Below, piece by piece: positions 13,345 through 25,902 of a stretch of DNA of 64,000 nt. The translations under genes were made by a program, and so were the position numbers. The stretch is from Osmia lignaria lignaria. Taxonomy: Eukaryota > Arthropoda > Insecta > Hymenoptera > Megachilidae. Location: assembly GCF_051020975.1 (NCBI RefSeq), contig NW_027478169.1:12648001-12712000 (forward strand). Direction: 5' to 3'. Numbering within the stretch: the first letter of the stretch is position 1; each line of letters opens with the position of its first letter. A model generated the notes under the pieces. The model saw nothing but the letters and a program-made list of their open reading frames with translations. It did no database searches and was not told the DNA's origin.

Positions 13345-14954
13345 GATCAGATGCGTAGTTCTCGAGATATATCAAGATATTTAAAAGTTCCGAAGCCGCA
13401 CCAACATAATAGAGATACAGAAACACCGTGGCCCCTTTCTTTGAGATAACTCTGCACTATTGCGAGCTGCAAATGCCACTTCCAGCTTAGCTGTGCAGAG
13501 GAAGAACAACAAGAAGAAGAAATATCTCGAAATATGTCCGTCAGGCCAGTTCCTTTGAGCTGAATCTGCAAATATCTCGGAAACGAAGCGAGCTATGGCA
13601 AAATGTTAAGAGACGTTTTTTGTAGAGAATTATGTTTCCTACAATTTATGTTCTATGATATTTTTTGATCAGAAGCGTAGTCTTCGAGATATATCGAGAT
13701 ATTTAAAAGTTCCGAAGACGCACCAACATAATAGAGATACAGAAACACCGTGGCCCCTTTCTTTGAGATAACTGTGCACCAGTGCGAGCCGCAAATGCCA
13801 CTTCCAGCTTAGCTGTGCAGAAGAAGAACAACAAGAAGAAGAAATATCTCGAAATATGTCCGTCAGGCCCCTTCCCTTGAGATATATCTGCAAATATCTC
13901 GGAAACGAAGCGAGCTATTGCAAAATGTTAAGAGACCGTTTTTGTAGAGAATTATGTTTCCTACTTTTTATGTTCTATGATATTTTTTGATCAGACGCGT
14001 AGTTCTCGAGATATATCAAGATATTTAAAAGTTCCGAAGCCGCACCAACATAATAGAGATACAGAAACACCGTGGCCCCTTTCTTTGAGATGACTCTGCA
14101 CTATTGCGAGCTGCAAATGCCACTTCCAGCTTAGCTGTGCAGAAGAAGAACAACAAGAAGAAGAAATATCTCGAAATATGTCCGTCAGGCCCCTTCCCTT
14201 GAGATATATCTGCAAATATCTCGGAAAGGAAGAGAGCTATGGCAAAATGTTAAGAGACCTTTTTTGTAGAGAATTAAGTTTCCTACTTTTCATGTTCTAT
14301 GATATTTTTTGATCAGATGCGTAGTTCTCGAGATATATCAAGATATTTAAAAGTTCCGAAGCCGCACCAACATAATAGAGATACAGAAACACCGTGGCCC
14401 CTTTCTTTGAGATAACTCTGCACTATTGCGAGCTGTAAATGCCACTTCCAGCTTAGCTGTGCAGAAGAAGAACAACAAGAAGAAGAAATATCTCGAAATA
14501 TGTCCGTCAGGCCCCTTCCCTTGAGATATATCTGCAAATATCTCGGAAACGAAGCGAGCTATGGCAAAATGTTAAGAGACTTTTGTTGTAGAGAATTATG
14601 TTTCCTACAATTTATGTTCTATGATATTTTTTGATCAGAAGCGTAGTTTTCGAGATATATCGAGATATTTAAAAGTTCCGAAGCCGCACCAACATAATAG
14701 AGATACAGAAACACCGTGGCCCCTTTCTTTGAGATAACTCTGCACTAGTGCGAGCCGCAAATGCCACTTCCAGTTCAGCTGTGCAGAAGAAGAACAACAA
14801 GAAGAAGAAATATCTCGAAATATGTCCGTCAGGCCCCTTCCCTTGAGATAAATCTGCAAATATCTCGGAAACGAAGCGAGCTATGGCAAAATGTTAAGAG
14901 ACCTTTTTTGTAGAGAATTATGTTTCCTACAATTTATGTTCTATGATATTTTTT
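13345..14954. repeat. HOR unit 2, five monomers (ABCDE/G)
   Basis: This is a deletion derivative of the seven-mer, 1610 bp. The fifth monomer (14633-14954) begins as E (CCAGTTCAGC) but ends with the tail of G (GAGCTATGGCAAAATG, AATTATG, type-1 boundary next). F and most of G are missing, as expected from in-register unequal exchange inside a monomer. Confidence 0.88.
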
Positions 14955-17530
14955 GATCAGATGCGTAGTTCTCGAGATATATCAAGATATTTAAAAGTTC
15001 CGAAGCCGCACCAACATAATAGAGATACAGAAACACCGTGGCCCCTTTCTTTGAGATAACTCTGCACTATTGCGAGCTGCAAATGCCACTTCCAGCTTAG
15101 CTGTGCAGAGGAAGAACAACAAGAAGAAGAAATATCTCGAAATATGTCCGTCAGGCCAGTTCCTTTGAGCTGAATCTGCAAATATCTCGGAAACGAAGCG
15201 AGCTATGGCAAAATGTTAAGAGACGTTTTTTGTAGAGAATTATGTTTCCTACAATTTATGTTCTATGATATTTTTTGATCAGAAGCGTAGTCTTCGAGAT
15301 ATATCGAGATATTTAAAAGTTCCGAAGACGCACCAACATAATAGAGATACAGAAACACCGTGGCCCCTTTCTTTGAGATAACTGTGCACCAGTGCGAGCC
15401 GCAAATGCCACTTCCAGCTTAGCTGTGCAGAAGAAGAACAACAAGAAGAAGAAATATCTCGAAATATGTCCGTCAGGCCCCTTCCCTTGAGATATATCTG
15501 CAAATATCTCGGAAACGAAGCGAGCTATTGCAAAATGTTAAGAGACCGTTTTTGTAGAGAATTATGTTTCCTACTTTTTATGTTCTATGATATTTTTTGA
15601 TCAGACGCGTAGTTCTCGAGATATATCAAGATATTTAAAAGTTCCGAAGCCGCACCAACATAATAGAGATACAGAAACACCGTGGCCCCTTTCTTTGAGA
15701 TGACTCTGCACTATTGCGAGCTGCAAATGCCACTTCCAGCTTAGCTGTGCAGAAAAGGAACAACAAGAAGAAGAAATATCTCGAAATATGTCCGTCAGGC
15801 CACTTCCCTTGAGATAAATCTGCAAATATCTCGGAAAGGAAGAGAGCTATGGCAAAATGTTAAGAGACCTTTTTTGTAGAGAATTAAGTTTCCTACTTTT
15901 CATGTTCTATGATATTTTTTGATCAGATGCGTAGTTCTCGAGATATATCAAGATATTTAAAAGTTCCGAAGCCGCACCAACATAATAGAGATACAGAAAC
16001 ACCGTGGCCCCTTTCTTTGAGATAACTCTGCACTATTGCGAGCTGCAAATGCCACTTCCAGCTTAGCTGTGCAGAAGAAGAACAACAAGAAGAAGAAATA
16101 TCTCGAAATATGTCCGTCAGGCCCCTTCCCTTGAGATATATCTGCAAATATCTCGGAAAGGAAGAGAGCTATGGCAAAATGTTAAGAGACCTTTTTTGTA
16201 GAGAATTAAGTTTCCTACTTTTCATGTTCTATGATATTTTTTGATCAGATGCGTAGTTCTCGAGATATATCAAGATATTTAAAAGTTCCGAAGCCGCACC
16301 AACATAATAGAGATACAGAAACACCGTGGCCCCTTTCTTTGAGATAACTCTGCACTATTGCGAGCTGTAAATGCCACTTCCAGCTTAGCTGTGCAGAAGA
16401 AGAACAACAAGAAGAAGAAATATCTCGAAATATGTCCGTCAGGCCCCTTCCCTTGAGATATATCTGCAAATATCTCGGAAACGAAGCGAGCTATGGCAAA
16501 ATGTTAAGAGACTTTTGTTGTAGAGAATTATGTTTCCTACAATTTATGTTCTATGATATTTTTTGATCAGAAGCGTAGTTTTCGAGATATATCGAGATAT
16601 TTAAAAGTTCCGAAGCCGCACCAACATAATAGAGATACAGAAACACCGTGGCCCCTTTCTTTGAGATAACTCTGCACTAGTGCGAGCCGCAAATGCCACT
16701 TCCAGTTCAGCTGTGCAGAAGAAGAACAACAAGAAGAAGAAATATCTCGAAATATGTCCGTCAGGCCCCTTCCGTTGAGATAAATCTGCAAATATCTCGG
16801 AAACGAAGCGAGCTATCGCAAAATGTTAAGAGACCTTTTTTGTAGAGAATTATGTTTCCTACAATTTATGTTCTACGAAATTTTTTGATCAGAAGCGTAG
16901 TTTTCGAGATATATCGAGATATTTAAAAGTTCCGAAGCCGCACCAACATAATAGAGATACAGAAACACCGTGGCCCCTTTCTTTGAGATAGCTCTGCCCT
17001 AGTGCGAGCTGCAAGTGCCAGTTCCAGCTTAGCTGTGCAGAAGAAGGACAACAAGAAGAAGAAATATCTCGAAATATGTCCGTCAGGCCCCTTCCCTTGA
17101 GATAAATCTGCAAATATCTCGGAAACGAAGCGAGCTATGGCAAAATGTTTAGAGACCTTTCTTGTAGAGAATTAAGTTTCCTACTTTTTATGTAGTATGA
17201 TATTTTTTGATCAGATGCGTAGCTCTCGAGATATATCAAGATATTTAAAAGTTCCGAAGCCGCACCAACATAATAGAGATACAGAAACACCGTGGCCCCT
17301 TTCTTTGAGATAACTCTGCACTATTGCGCGCTGCAAATGCCACTTCCAGCTTAGCTGTGCAGAAGAAGAACAACAAGAAGAAGAAATATCTCGAAATATG
17401 TCCGTCAGGCCCCTTCCCTTGAGATAAATCTGCAAATATCTCGGAAACGAAGTGAGCTATGGCAAAATGTTAAGAGACCTTTTTTGTAGAGAATTATGTT
17501 TCCTACAATTTATGTTCTATGATATTTTTT
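14955..17530. repeat. HOR unit 3, eight monomers (ABC'DDEFG)
   Basis: This is an insertion derivative, 2576 bp. C' carries GAAAAGGAACAAC near 15752 and GGCCACTTCCC. The extra monomer at 15921-16242 has a D head but the GGAAAGGAAGAGAG tail of C, making it the reciprocal kind of hybrid to the deletion products elsewhere in the block. Units 2 and 3 together span 13 monomers, 4186 bp. Confidence 0.88.
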
Positions 17531-19784
17531 GATCAGATGCGTAGTTCTCGAGATATATCAAGATATTTAAAAGTTCCGAAGCCGCACCAACATAATAGAG
17601 ATACAGAAACACCGTGGCCCCTTTCTTTGAGATAACTCTGCACTATTGCGAGCTGCAAATGCCACTTCCAGCTTAGCTGTGCAGAGGAAGAACAACAAGA
17701 AGAAGAAATATCTCGAAATATGTCCGTCAGGCCAGTTCCTTTGAGCTGAATCTGCAAATATCTCGGAAACGAAGCGAGCTATGGCAAAATGTTAAGAGAC
17801 GTTTTTTGTAGAGAATTATGTTTCCTACAATTTATGTTGTATGATATTTTTTGATCAGAAGCGTAGTCTTCGAGATATATCGAGATATTTAAAAGTTCCG
17901 AAGACGCACCAACATAATAGAGATACAGAAACACCGTGGCCCCTTTCTTTGAGATAACTGTGCACCAGTGCGAGCCGCAAATGCCACTTCCAGCTTAGCT
18001 GTGCAGAAGAAGAACAACAAGAAGAAGAAATATCTCGAAATATGTCCGTCAGGCCCCTTCCCTTGAGATATATCTGCAAATATCTCGGAAACGAAGCGAG
18101 CTATTGCAAAATGTTAAGAGACCGTTTTTGTAGAGAATTATGTTTCCTACTTTTTATGTTCTATGATATTTTTTGATCAGACGCGTAGTTCTCGAGATAT
18201 ATCAAGATATTTAAAAGTTCCGAAGCCGCACCAACATAATAGAGATACAGAAACACCGTGGCCCCTTTCTTTGAGATGACTCTGCACTATTGCGAGCTGC
18301 AAATGCCACTTCCAGCTTAGCTGTGCAGAAGAAGAACAACAAGAAGAAGAAATATCTCGAAATATGTCCGTCAGGCCCCTTCCCTTGAGATAAATCTGCA
18401 AATATCTCGGAAAGGAAGAGAGCTATGGCAAAATGTTAAGAGACCTTTTTTGTAGAGAATTAAGTTTCCTACTTTTCATGTTCTATGATATTTTTTGATC
18501 AGATGCGTAGTTCTCGAGATATATCAAGATATTTAAAAGTTCCGAAGCCGCACCAACATAATAGAGATACAGAAACACCGTGGCCCCTTTCTTTGAGATA
18601 ACTCTGCACTATTGCGAGCTGTAAATGCCACTTCCAGCTTAGCTGTGCAGAAGAAGAACAACAAGAAGAAGAAATATCTCGAAATATGTCCGTCAGGCCC
18701 CTTCCCTTGAGATATATCTGCAAATATCTCGGAAACGAAGCGAGCTATGGCAAAATGTTAAGAGACTTTTGTTGTAGAGAATTATGTTTCCTACAATTTA
18801 TGTTCTATGATATTTTTTGATCAGAAGCGTAGTTTTCGAGATATATCGAGATATTTAAAAGTTCCGAAGCCGCACCAACATAATAGAGATACAGAAACAC
18901 CGTGGCCCCTTTCTTTGAGATAACTCTGCACTAGTGCGAGCCGCAAATGCCACTTCCAGTTCAGCTGTGCAGAAGAAGAACAACAAGAAGAAGAAATATC
19001 TCGAAATATGTCCGTCAGGCCCCTTCCGTTGAGATAAATCTGCAAATATCTCGGAAACGAAGAGAGCTATCGCAAAATGTTAAGAGACCTTTTTTGTAGA
19101 GAATTATGTTTCCTACAATTTATGTTCTACGAAATTTTTTGATCAGAAGCGTAGTTTTCGAGATATATCGAGATATTTAAAAGTTCCGAAGCCGCACCAA
19201 CATAATAGAGATACAGAAACACCGTGGCCCCTTTCTTTGAGATAACTCTGCCCTAGTGCGAGCTGCAAGTGCCAGTTCCAGCTTAGCTGTGCAGAAGAAG
19301 GACAACAAGAAGAAGAAATATCTCGAAATATGTCCGTCAGGCCCCTTCCCTTGAGATAAATCTGCAAATATCTCGGAAACGAAGCGAGCTATGGCAAAAT
19401 GTTTAGAGACCTTTCTTGTAGAGAATTAAGTTTCCTACTTTTTATGTAGTATGATATTTTTTGATCAGATGCGTAGCTCTCGAGATATATCAAGATATTT
19501 AAAAGTTCCGAAGCCGCACCAACATAATAGAGATACAGAAACACCGTGGCCCCTTTCTTTGAGATAACTCTGCACTATTGCGCGCTGCAAATGCCACTTC
19601 CAGCTTAGCTGTGCAGAAGAAGAACAACAAGAAGAAGAAATATCTCGAAATATGTCCGTCAGGCCCCTTCCCTTGAGATAAATCTGCAAATATCTCGGAA
19701 ACGAAGCGAGCTATGGCAAAATGTTAAGAGACCTTTTTTGTAGAGAATTATGTTTCCTACAATTTATGTTCTATGATATTTTTT
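17531..19784. repeat. HOR unit 4, seven monomers (ABCDEFG)
   Basis: A complete seven-mer, 2254 bp, in the canonical order. Its E monomer carries GAAGAGAGCTATCG (at 19059), a variant shared with the E monomers ending near 20991 and 25177. Confidence 0.9.
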
Positions 19785-21716
19785 GATCAGATGCGTAGTT
19801 CTCGAGATATATCAAGATATTTAAAAGTTCCGAAGCCGCACCAACATAATAGAGATACAGAAACACCGTGGCCCCTTTCTTTGAGATAACTCTGCACTAT
19901 TGCGAGCTGCAAATGCCACTTCCAGCTTAGCTGTGCAGAGGAAGAACAACAAGAAGAAGAAATATCTCGAAATATGTCCGTCAGGCCAGTTCCTTTGAGC
20001 TGAATCTGCAAATATCTCGGAAACGAAGCGAGCTATGGCAAAATGTTAAGAGACGTTTTTTGTAGAGAATTATGTTTCCTACAATTTATGTTCTATGATA
20101 TTTTTTGATCAGAAGCGTAGTCTTCGAGATATATCGAGATATTTAAAAGTTCCGAAGACGCACCAACATAATAGAGATACAGAAACACCGTGGCCCCTTT
20201 CTTTGAGATAACTGTGCACCAGTGCGAGCCGCAAATGCCACTTCCAGCTTAGCTGTGCAGAAGAAGAACAACAAGAAGAAGAAATATCTCGAAATATGTC
20301 CGTCAGGCCCCTTCCCTTGAGATAAATCTGCAAATATCTCGGAAAGGAAGAGAGCTATGGCAAAATGTTAAGAGACCTTTTTTGTAGAGAATTAAGTTTC
20401 CTACTTTTCATGTTCTATGATATTTTTTGATCAGATGCGTAGTTCTCGAGATATATCAAGATATTTAAAAGTTCCGAAGCCGCACCAACATAATAGAGAT
20501 ACAGAAACACCGTGGCCCCTTTCTTTGAGATAACTCTGCACTATTGCGAGCTGTAAATGCCACTTCCAGCTTAGCTGTGCAGAAGAAGAACAACAAGAAG
20601 AAGAAATATCTCGAAATATGTCCGTCAGGCCCCTTCCCTTGAGATATATCTGCAAATATCTCGGAAACGAAGCGAGCTATGGCAAAATGTTAAGAGACTT
20701 TTGTTGTAGAGAATTATGTTTCCTACAATTTATGTTCTATGATATTTTTTGATCAGAAGCGTAGTTTTCGAGATATATCGAGATATTTAAAAGTTCCGAA
20801 GCCGCACCAACATAATAGAGATACAGAAACACCGTGGCCCCTTTCTTTGAGATAACTCTGCACTAGTGCGAGCCGCAAATGCCACTTCCAGTTCAGCTGT
20901 GCAGAAGAAGAACAACAAGAAGAAGAAATATCTCGAAATATGTCCGTCAGGCCCCTTCCGTTGAGATAAATCTGCAAATATCTCGGAAACGAAGAGAGCT
21001 ATCGCAAAATGTTAAGAGACCTTTTTTGTAGAGAATTATGTTTCCTACAATTTATGTTCTACGAAATTTTTTGATCAGAAGCGTAGTTTTCGAGATATAT
21101 CGAGATATTTAAAAGTTCCGAAGCCGCACCAACATAATAGAGATACAGAAACACCGTGGCCCCTTTCTTTGAGATAACTCTGCCCTAGTGCGAGCTGCAA
21201 GTGCCAGTTCCAGCTTAGCTGTGCAGAAGAAGGACAACAAGAAGAAGAAATATCTCGAAATATGTCCGTCAGGCCCCTTCCCTTGAGATAAATCTGCAAA
21301 TATCTCGGAAACGAAGCGAGCTATGGCAAAATGTTTAGAGACCTTTCTTGTAGAGAATTAAGTTTCCTACTTTTTATGTAGTATGATATTTTTTGATCAG
21401 ATGCGTAGCTCTCGAGATATATCAAGATATTTAAAAGTTCCGAAGCCGCACCAACATAATAGAGATACAGAAACACCGTGGCCCCTTTCTTTGAGATAAC
21501 TCTGCACTATTGCGCGCTGCAAATGCCACTTCCAGCTTAGCTGTGCAGAAGAAGAACAACAAGAAGAAGAAATATCTCGAAATATGTCCGTCAGGCCCCT
21601 TCCCTTGAGATAAATCTGCAAATATCTCGGAAACGAAGCGAGCTATGGCAAAATGTTAAGAGACCTTTTTTGTAGAGAATTATGTTTCCTACAATTTATG
21701 TTCTATGATATTTTTT
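19785..21716. repeat. HOR unit 5, six monomers (A, B/C, D, E, F, G)
   Basis: A deletion derivative, 1932 bp. The monomer at 20107-20428 starts as B (GTCTTCGAG, GAAGACGCACC) and ends as C (GATAAATC, then GGAAAGGAAGAGAG). One monomer has been lost by exchange between about 20225 and 20324. Units 4 and 5 again sum to 13 monomers. Confidence 0.9.
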
Positions 21717-23648
21717 GATCAGATGCGTAGTTCTCGAGATATATCAAGATATTTAAAAGTTCCGAAGCCGCACCAACATAATAGAGATACAGAAACACCG
21801 TGGCCCCTTTCTTTGAGATAACTCTGCACTATTGCGAGCTGCAAATGCCACTTCCAGCTTAGCTGTGCAGAGGAAGAACAACAAGAAGAAGAAATATCTC
21901 GAAATATGTCCGTCAGGCCAGTTCCTTTGAGCTGAATCTGCAAATATCTCGGAAACGAAGCGAGCTATGGCAAAATGTTAAGAGACGTTTTTTGTAGAGA
22001 ATTATGTTTCCTACAATTTATGTTCTATGATATTTTTTGATCAGAAGCGTAGTCTTCGAGATATATCGAGATATTTAAAAGTTCCGAAGACGCACCAACA
22101 TAATAGAGATACAGAAACACCGTGGCCCCTTTCTTTGAGATAACTGTGCACCAGTGCGAGCCGCAAATGCCACTTCCAGCTTAGCTGTGCAGAAGAAGAA
22201 CAACAAGAAGAAGAAATATCTCGAAATATGTCCGTCAGGCCCCTTCCCTTGAGATATATCTGCAAATATCTCGGAAACGAAGCGAGCTATTGCAAAATGT
22301 TAAGAGACCGTTTTTGTAGAGAATTATGTTTCCTACTTTTTATGTTCTATGATATTTTTTGATCAGACGCGTAGTTCTCGAGATATATCAAGATATTTAA
22401 AAGTTCCGAAGCCGCACCAACATAATAGAGATACAGAAACACCGTGGCCCCTTTCTTTGAGATGACTCTGCACTATTGCGAGCTGCAAATGCCACTTCCA
22501 GCTTAGCTGTGCAGAAAAGGAACAACAAGAAGAAGAAATATCTCGAAATATGTCCGTCAGGCCACTTCCCTTGAGATAAATCTGCAAATATCTCGGAAAG
22601 GAAGAGAGCTATGGCAAAATGTTAAGAGACCTTTTTTGTAGAGAATTAAGTTTCCTACTTTTCATGTTCTATGATATTTTTTGATCAGATGCGTAGTTCT
22701 CGAGATATATCAAGATATTTAAAAGTTCCGAAGCCGCACCAACATAATAGAGATACAGAAACACCGTGGCCCCTTTCTTTGAGATAACTCTGCACTATTG
22801 CGAGCTGTAAATGCCACTTCCAGCTTAGCTGTGCAGAAGAAGAACAACAAGAAGAAGAAATATTTCGAAATATGTCCGTCAGGCCCCTTCCCTTGAGATA
22901 TATCTGCAAATATCTCGGAAACGAAGCGAGCTATGGCAAAATGTTAAGAGACTTTTGTTGTAGAGAATTATGTTTCCTACAATTTATGTTCTATGATATT
23001 TTTTGATCAGAAGCGTAGTTTTCGAGATATATCGAGATATTTAAAAGTTCCGAAGCCGCACCAACATAATAGAGATACAGAAACACCGTGGCCCCTTTCT
23101 TTGAGATAACTCTGCACTAGTGCGAGCCGCAAATGCCACTTCCAGTTCAGCTGTGCAGAAGAAGAACAACAAGAAGAAGAAATATCTCGAAATATGTCCG
23201 TCAGGCCCCTTCCGTTGAGATAAATCTGCAAATATCTCGGAAACGAAGCGAGCTATCGCAAAATGTTAAGAGACCTTTTTTGTAGAGAATTATGTTTCCT
23301 ACAATTTATGTTCTACGAAATTTTTTGATCAGAAGCGTAGTTTTCGAGATATATCGAGATATTTAAAAGTTCCGAAGCCGCACCAACATAATAGAGATAC
23401 AGAAACACCGTGGCCCCTTTCTTTGAGATAACTCTGCCCTAGTGCGAGCTGCAAGTGCCAGTTCCAGCTTAGCTGTGCAGAAGAAGGACAACAAGAAGAA
23501 GAAATATCTCGAAATATGTCCGTCAGGCCCCTTCCCTTGAGATAAATCTGCAAATATCTCGGAAACGAAGCGAGCTATGGCAAAATGTTAAGAGACCTTT
23601 TTTGTAGAGAATTAAGTTTCCTACTTTTTATGTTCTATGATATTTTTT
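21717..23648. repeat. HOR unit 6, six monomers (ABC'D'EF)
   Basis: A 1932-bp unit lacking G. C' has GAAAAGGAACAAC. D' carries ATATTTCGAAATATG (22861). The F monomer (23327-23648) has a foreign tail: GTTAAGAGACCTTTTTTG and TATGTTCTATG replace the usual F tail GTTTAGAGACCTTTCTTG and TATGTAGTATG. This marks the exchange point that removed G. Confidence 0.9.
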
Positions 23649-25902
23649 GATCAGATGCGTAGTTCTCGAGATATATCAAGATATTTAAAAGTTCCGAAGC
23701 CGCACCAACATAATAGAGGTACAGAAACACCGTGGCCCCTTTCTTTGAGATAACTCTGCACTATTGCGAGCTGCAAATGCCACTTCCAGCTTAGCTGTGC
23801 AGAGGAAGAACAACAAGAAGAAGAAATATCTCGAAATATGTCCGTCAGGCCAGTTCCTTTGAGCTGAATCTGCAAATATCTCGGAAACGAAGCGAGCTAT
23901 GGCAAAATGTTAAGAGACGTTTTTTGTAGAGAATTATGTTTCCTGCAATTTATGTTCTATGATATTTTTTGATCAGAAGCGTAGTCTTCGAGATATATCG
24001 AGATATTTAAAAGTTCCGAAGACGCACCAACATAATAGAGATACAGAAACACCGTGGCCCCTTTCTTTGAGATAACTGTGCACCAGTGCGAGCCGCAAAT
24101 GCCACTTCCAGCTTAGCTGTGCAGAAGAAGAACAACAAGAAGAAGAAATATCTCGAAATATGTCCGTCAGGCCCCTTCCCTTGAGATATATCTGCAAATA
24201 TCTCGGAAACGAAGCGAGCTATTGCAAAATGTTAAGAGACCGTTTTTGTAGAGAATTATGTTTCCTACTTTTTATGTTCTATGATATTTTTTGATCAGAC
24301 GCGTAGTTCTCGAGATATATCAAGATATTTAAAAGTTCCGAAGCCGCACCAACATAATAGAGATACAGAAACACCGTGGCCCCTTTCTTTGAGATGACTC
24401 TGCACTATTGCGAGCTGCAAATGCCACTTCCAGCTTAGCTGTGCAGAAGAAGAACAACAAGAAGAAGAAATATCTCGAAATATGTCCGTCAGGCCCCTTC
24501 CCTTGAGATAAATCTGCAAATATCTCGGAAAGGAAGAGAGCTATGGCAAAATGTTAAGAGACCTTTTTTGTAGAGAATTAAGTTTCCTACTTTTCATGTT
24601 CTATGATATTTTTTGATCAGATGCGTAGTTCTCGAGATATATCAAGATATTTAAAAGTTCCGAAGCCGCACCAACATAATAGAGATACAGAAACACCGTG
24701 GCCCCTTTCTTTGAGATAACTCTGCACTATTGCGAGCTGTAAATGCCACTTCCAGCTTAGCTGTGCAGAAGAAGAACAACAAGAAGAAGAAATATCTCGA
24801 AATATGTCCGTCAGGCCCCTTCCCTTGAGATATATCTGCAAATATCTCGGAAACGAAGCGAGCTATGGCAAAATGTTAAGAGACTTTTGTTGTAGAGAAT
24901 TATGTTTCCTACAATTTATGTTCTATGATATTTTTTGATCAGAAGCGTAGTTTTCGAGATATATCGAGATATTTAAAAGTTCCGAAGCCGCACCAACATA
25001 ATAGAGATACAGAAACACCGTGGCCCCTTTCTTTGAGATAACTCTGCACTAGTGCGAGCCGCAAATGCCACTTCCAGTTCAGCTGTGCAGAAGAAGAACA
25101 ACAAGAAGAAGAAATATCTCGAAATATGTCCGTCAGGCCCCTTCCGTTGAGATAAATCTGCAAATATCTCGGAAACGAAGAGAGCTATCGCAAAATGTTA
25201 AGAGACCTTTTTTGTAGAGAATTATGTTTCCTACAATTTATGTTCTACGAAATTTTTTGATCAGAAGCGTAGTTTTCGAGATATATCGAGATATTTAAAA
25301 GTTCCGAAGCCGCACCAACATAATAGAGATACAGAAACACCGTGGCCCCTTTCTTTGAGATAACTCTGCCCTAGTGCGAGCTGCAAGTGCCAGTTCCAGC
25401 TTAGCTGTGCAGAAGAAGGACAACAAGAAGAAGAAATATCTCGAAATATGTCCGTCAGGCCCCTTCCCTTGAGATAAATCTGCAAATATCTCGGAAACGA
25501 AGCGAGCTATGGCAAAATGTTTAGAGACCTTTCTTGTAGAGAATTAAGTTTCCTACTTTTTATGTAGTATGATATTTTTTGATCAGATGCGTAGCTCTCG
25601 AGATATATCAAGATATTTAAAAGTTCCGAAGCCGCACCAACATAATAGAGATACAGAAACACCGTGGCCCCTTTCTTTGAGATAACTCTGCACTATTGCG
25701 CGCTGCAAATGCCACTTCCAGCTTAGCTGTGCAGAAGAAGAACAACAAGAAGAAGAAATATCTCGAAATATGTCCGTCAGGCCCCTTCCCTTGAGATAAA
25801 TCTGCAAATATCTCGGAAACGAAGCGAGCTATGGCAAAATGTTAAGAGACCTTTTTTGTAGAGAATTATGTTTCCTACAATTTATGTTCTATGATATTTT
25901 TT
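23649..25902. repeat. HOR unit 7, seven monomers (ABCDEFG)
   Basis: A 2254-bp complete unit. Its A monomer carries GAGGTAC (23716) and the following TTTCCTGCAATTT (23941). Both recur 4186 bp later at 27902 and 28127. Confidence 0.9.
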
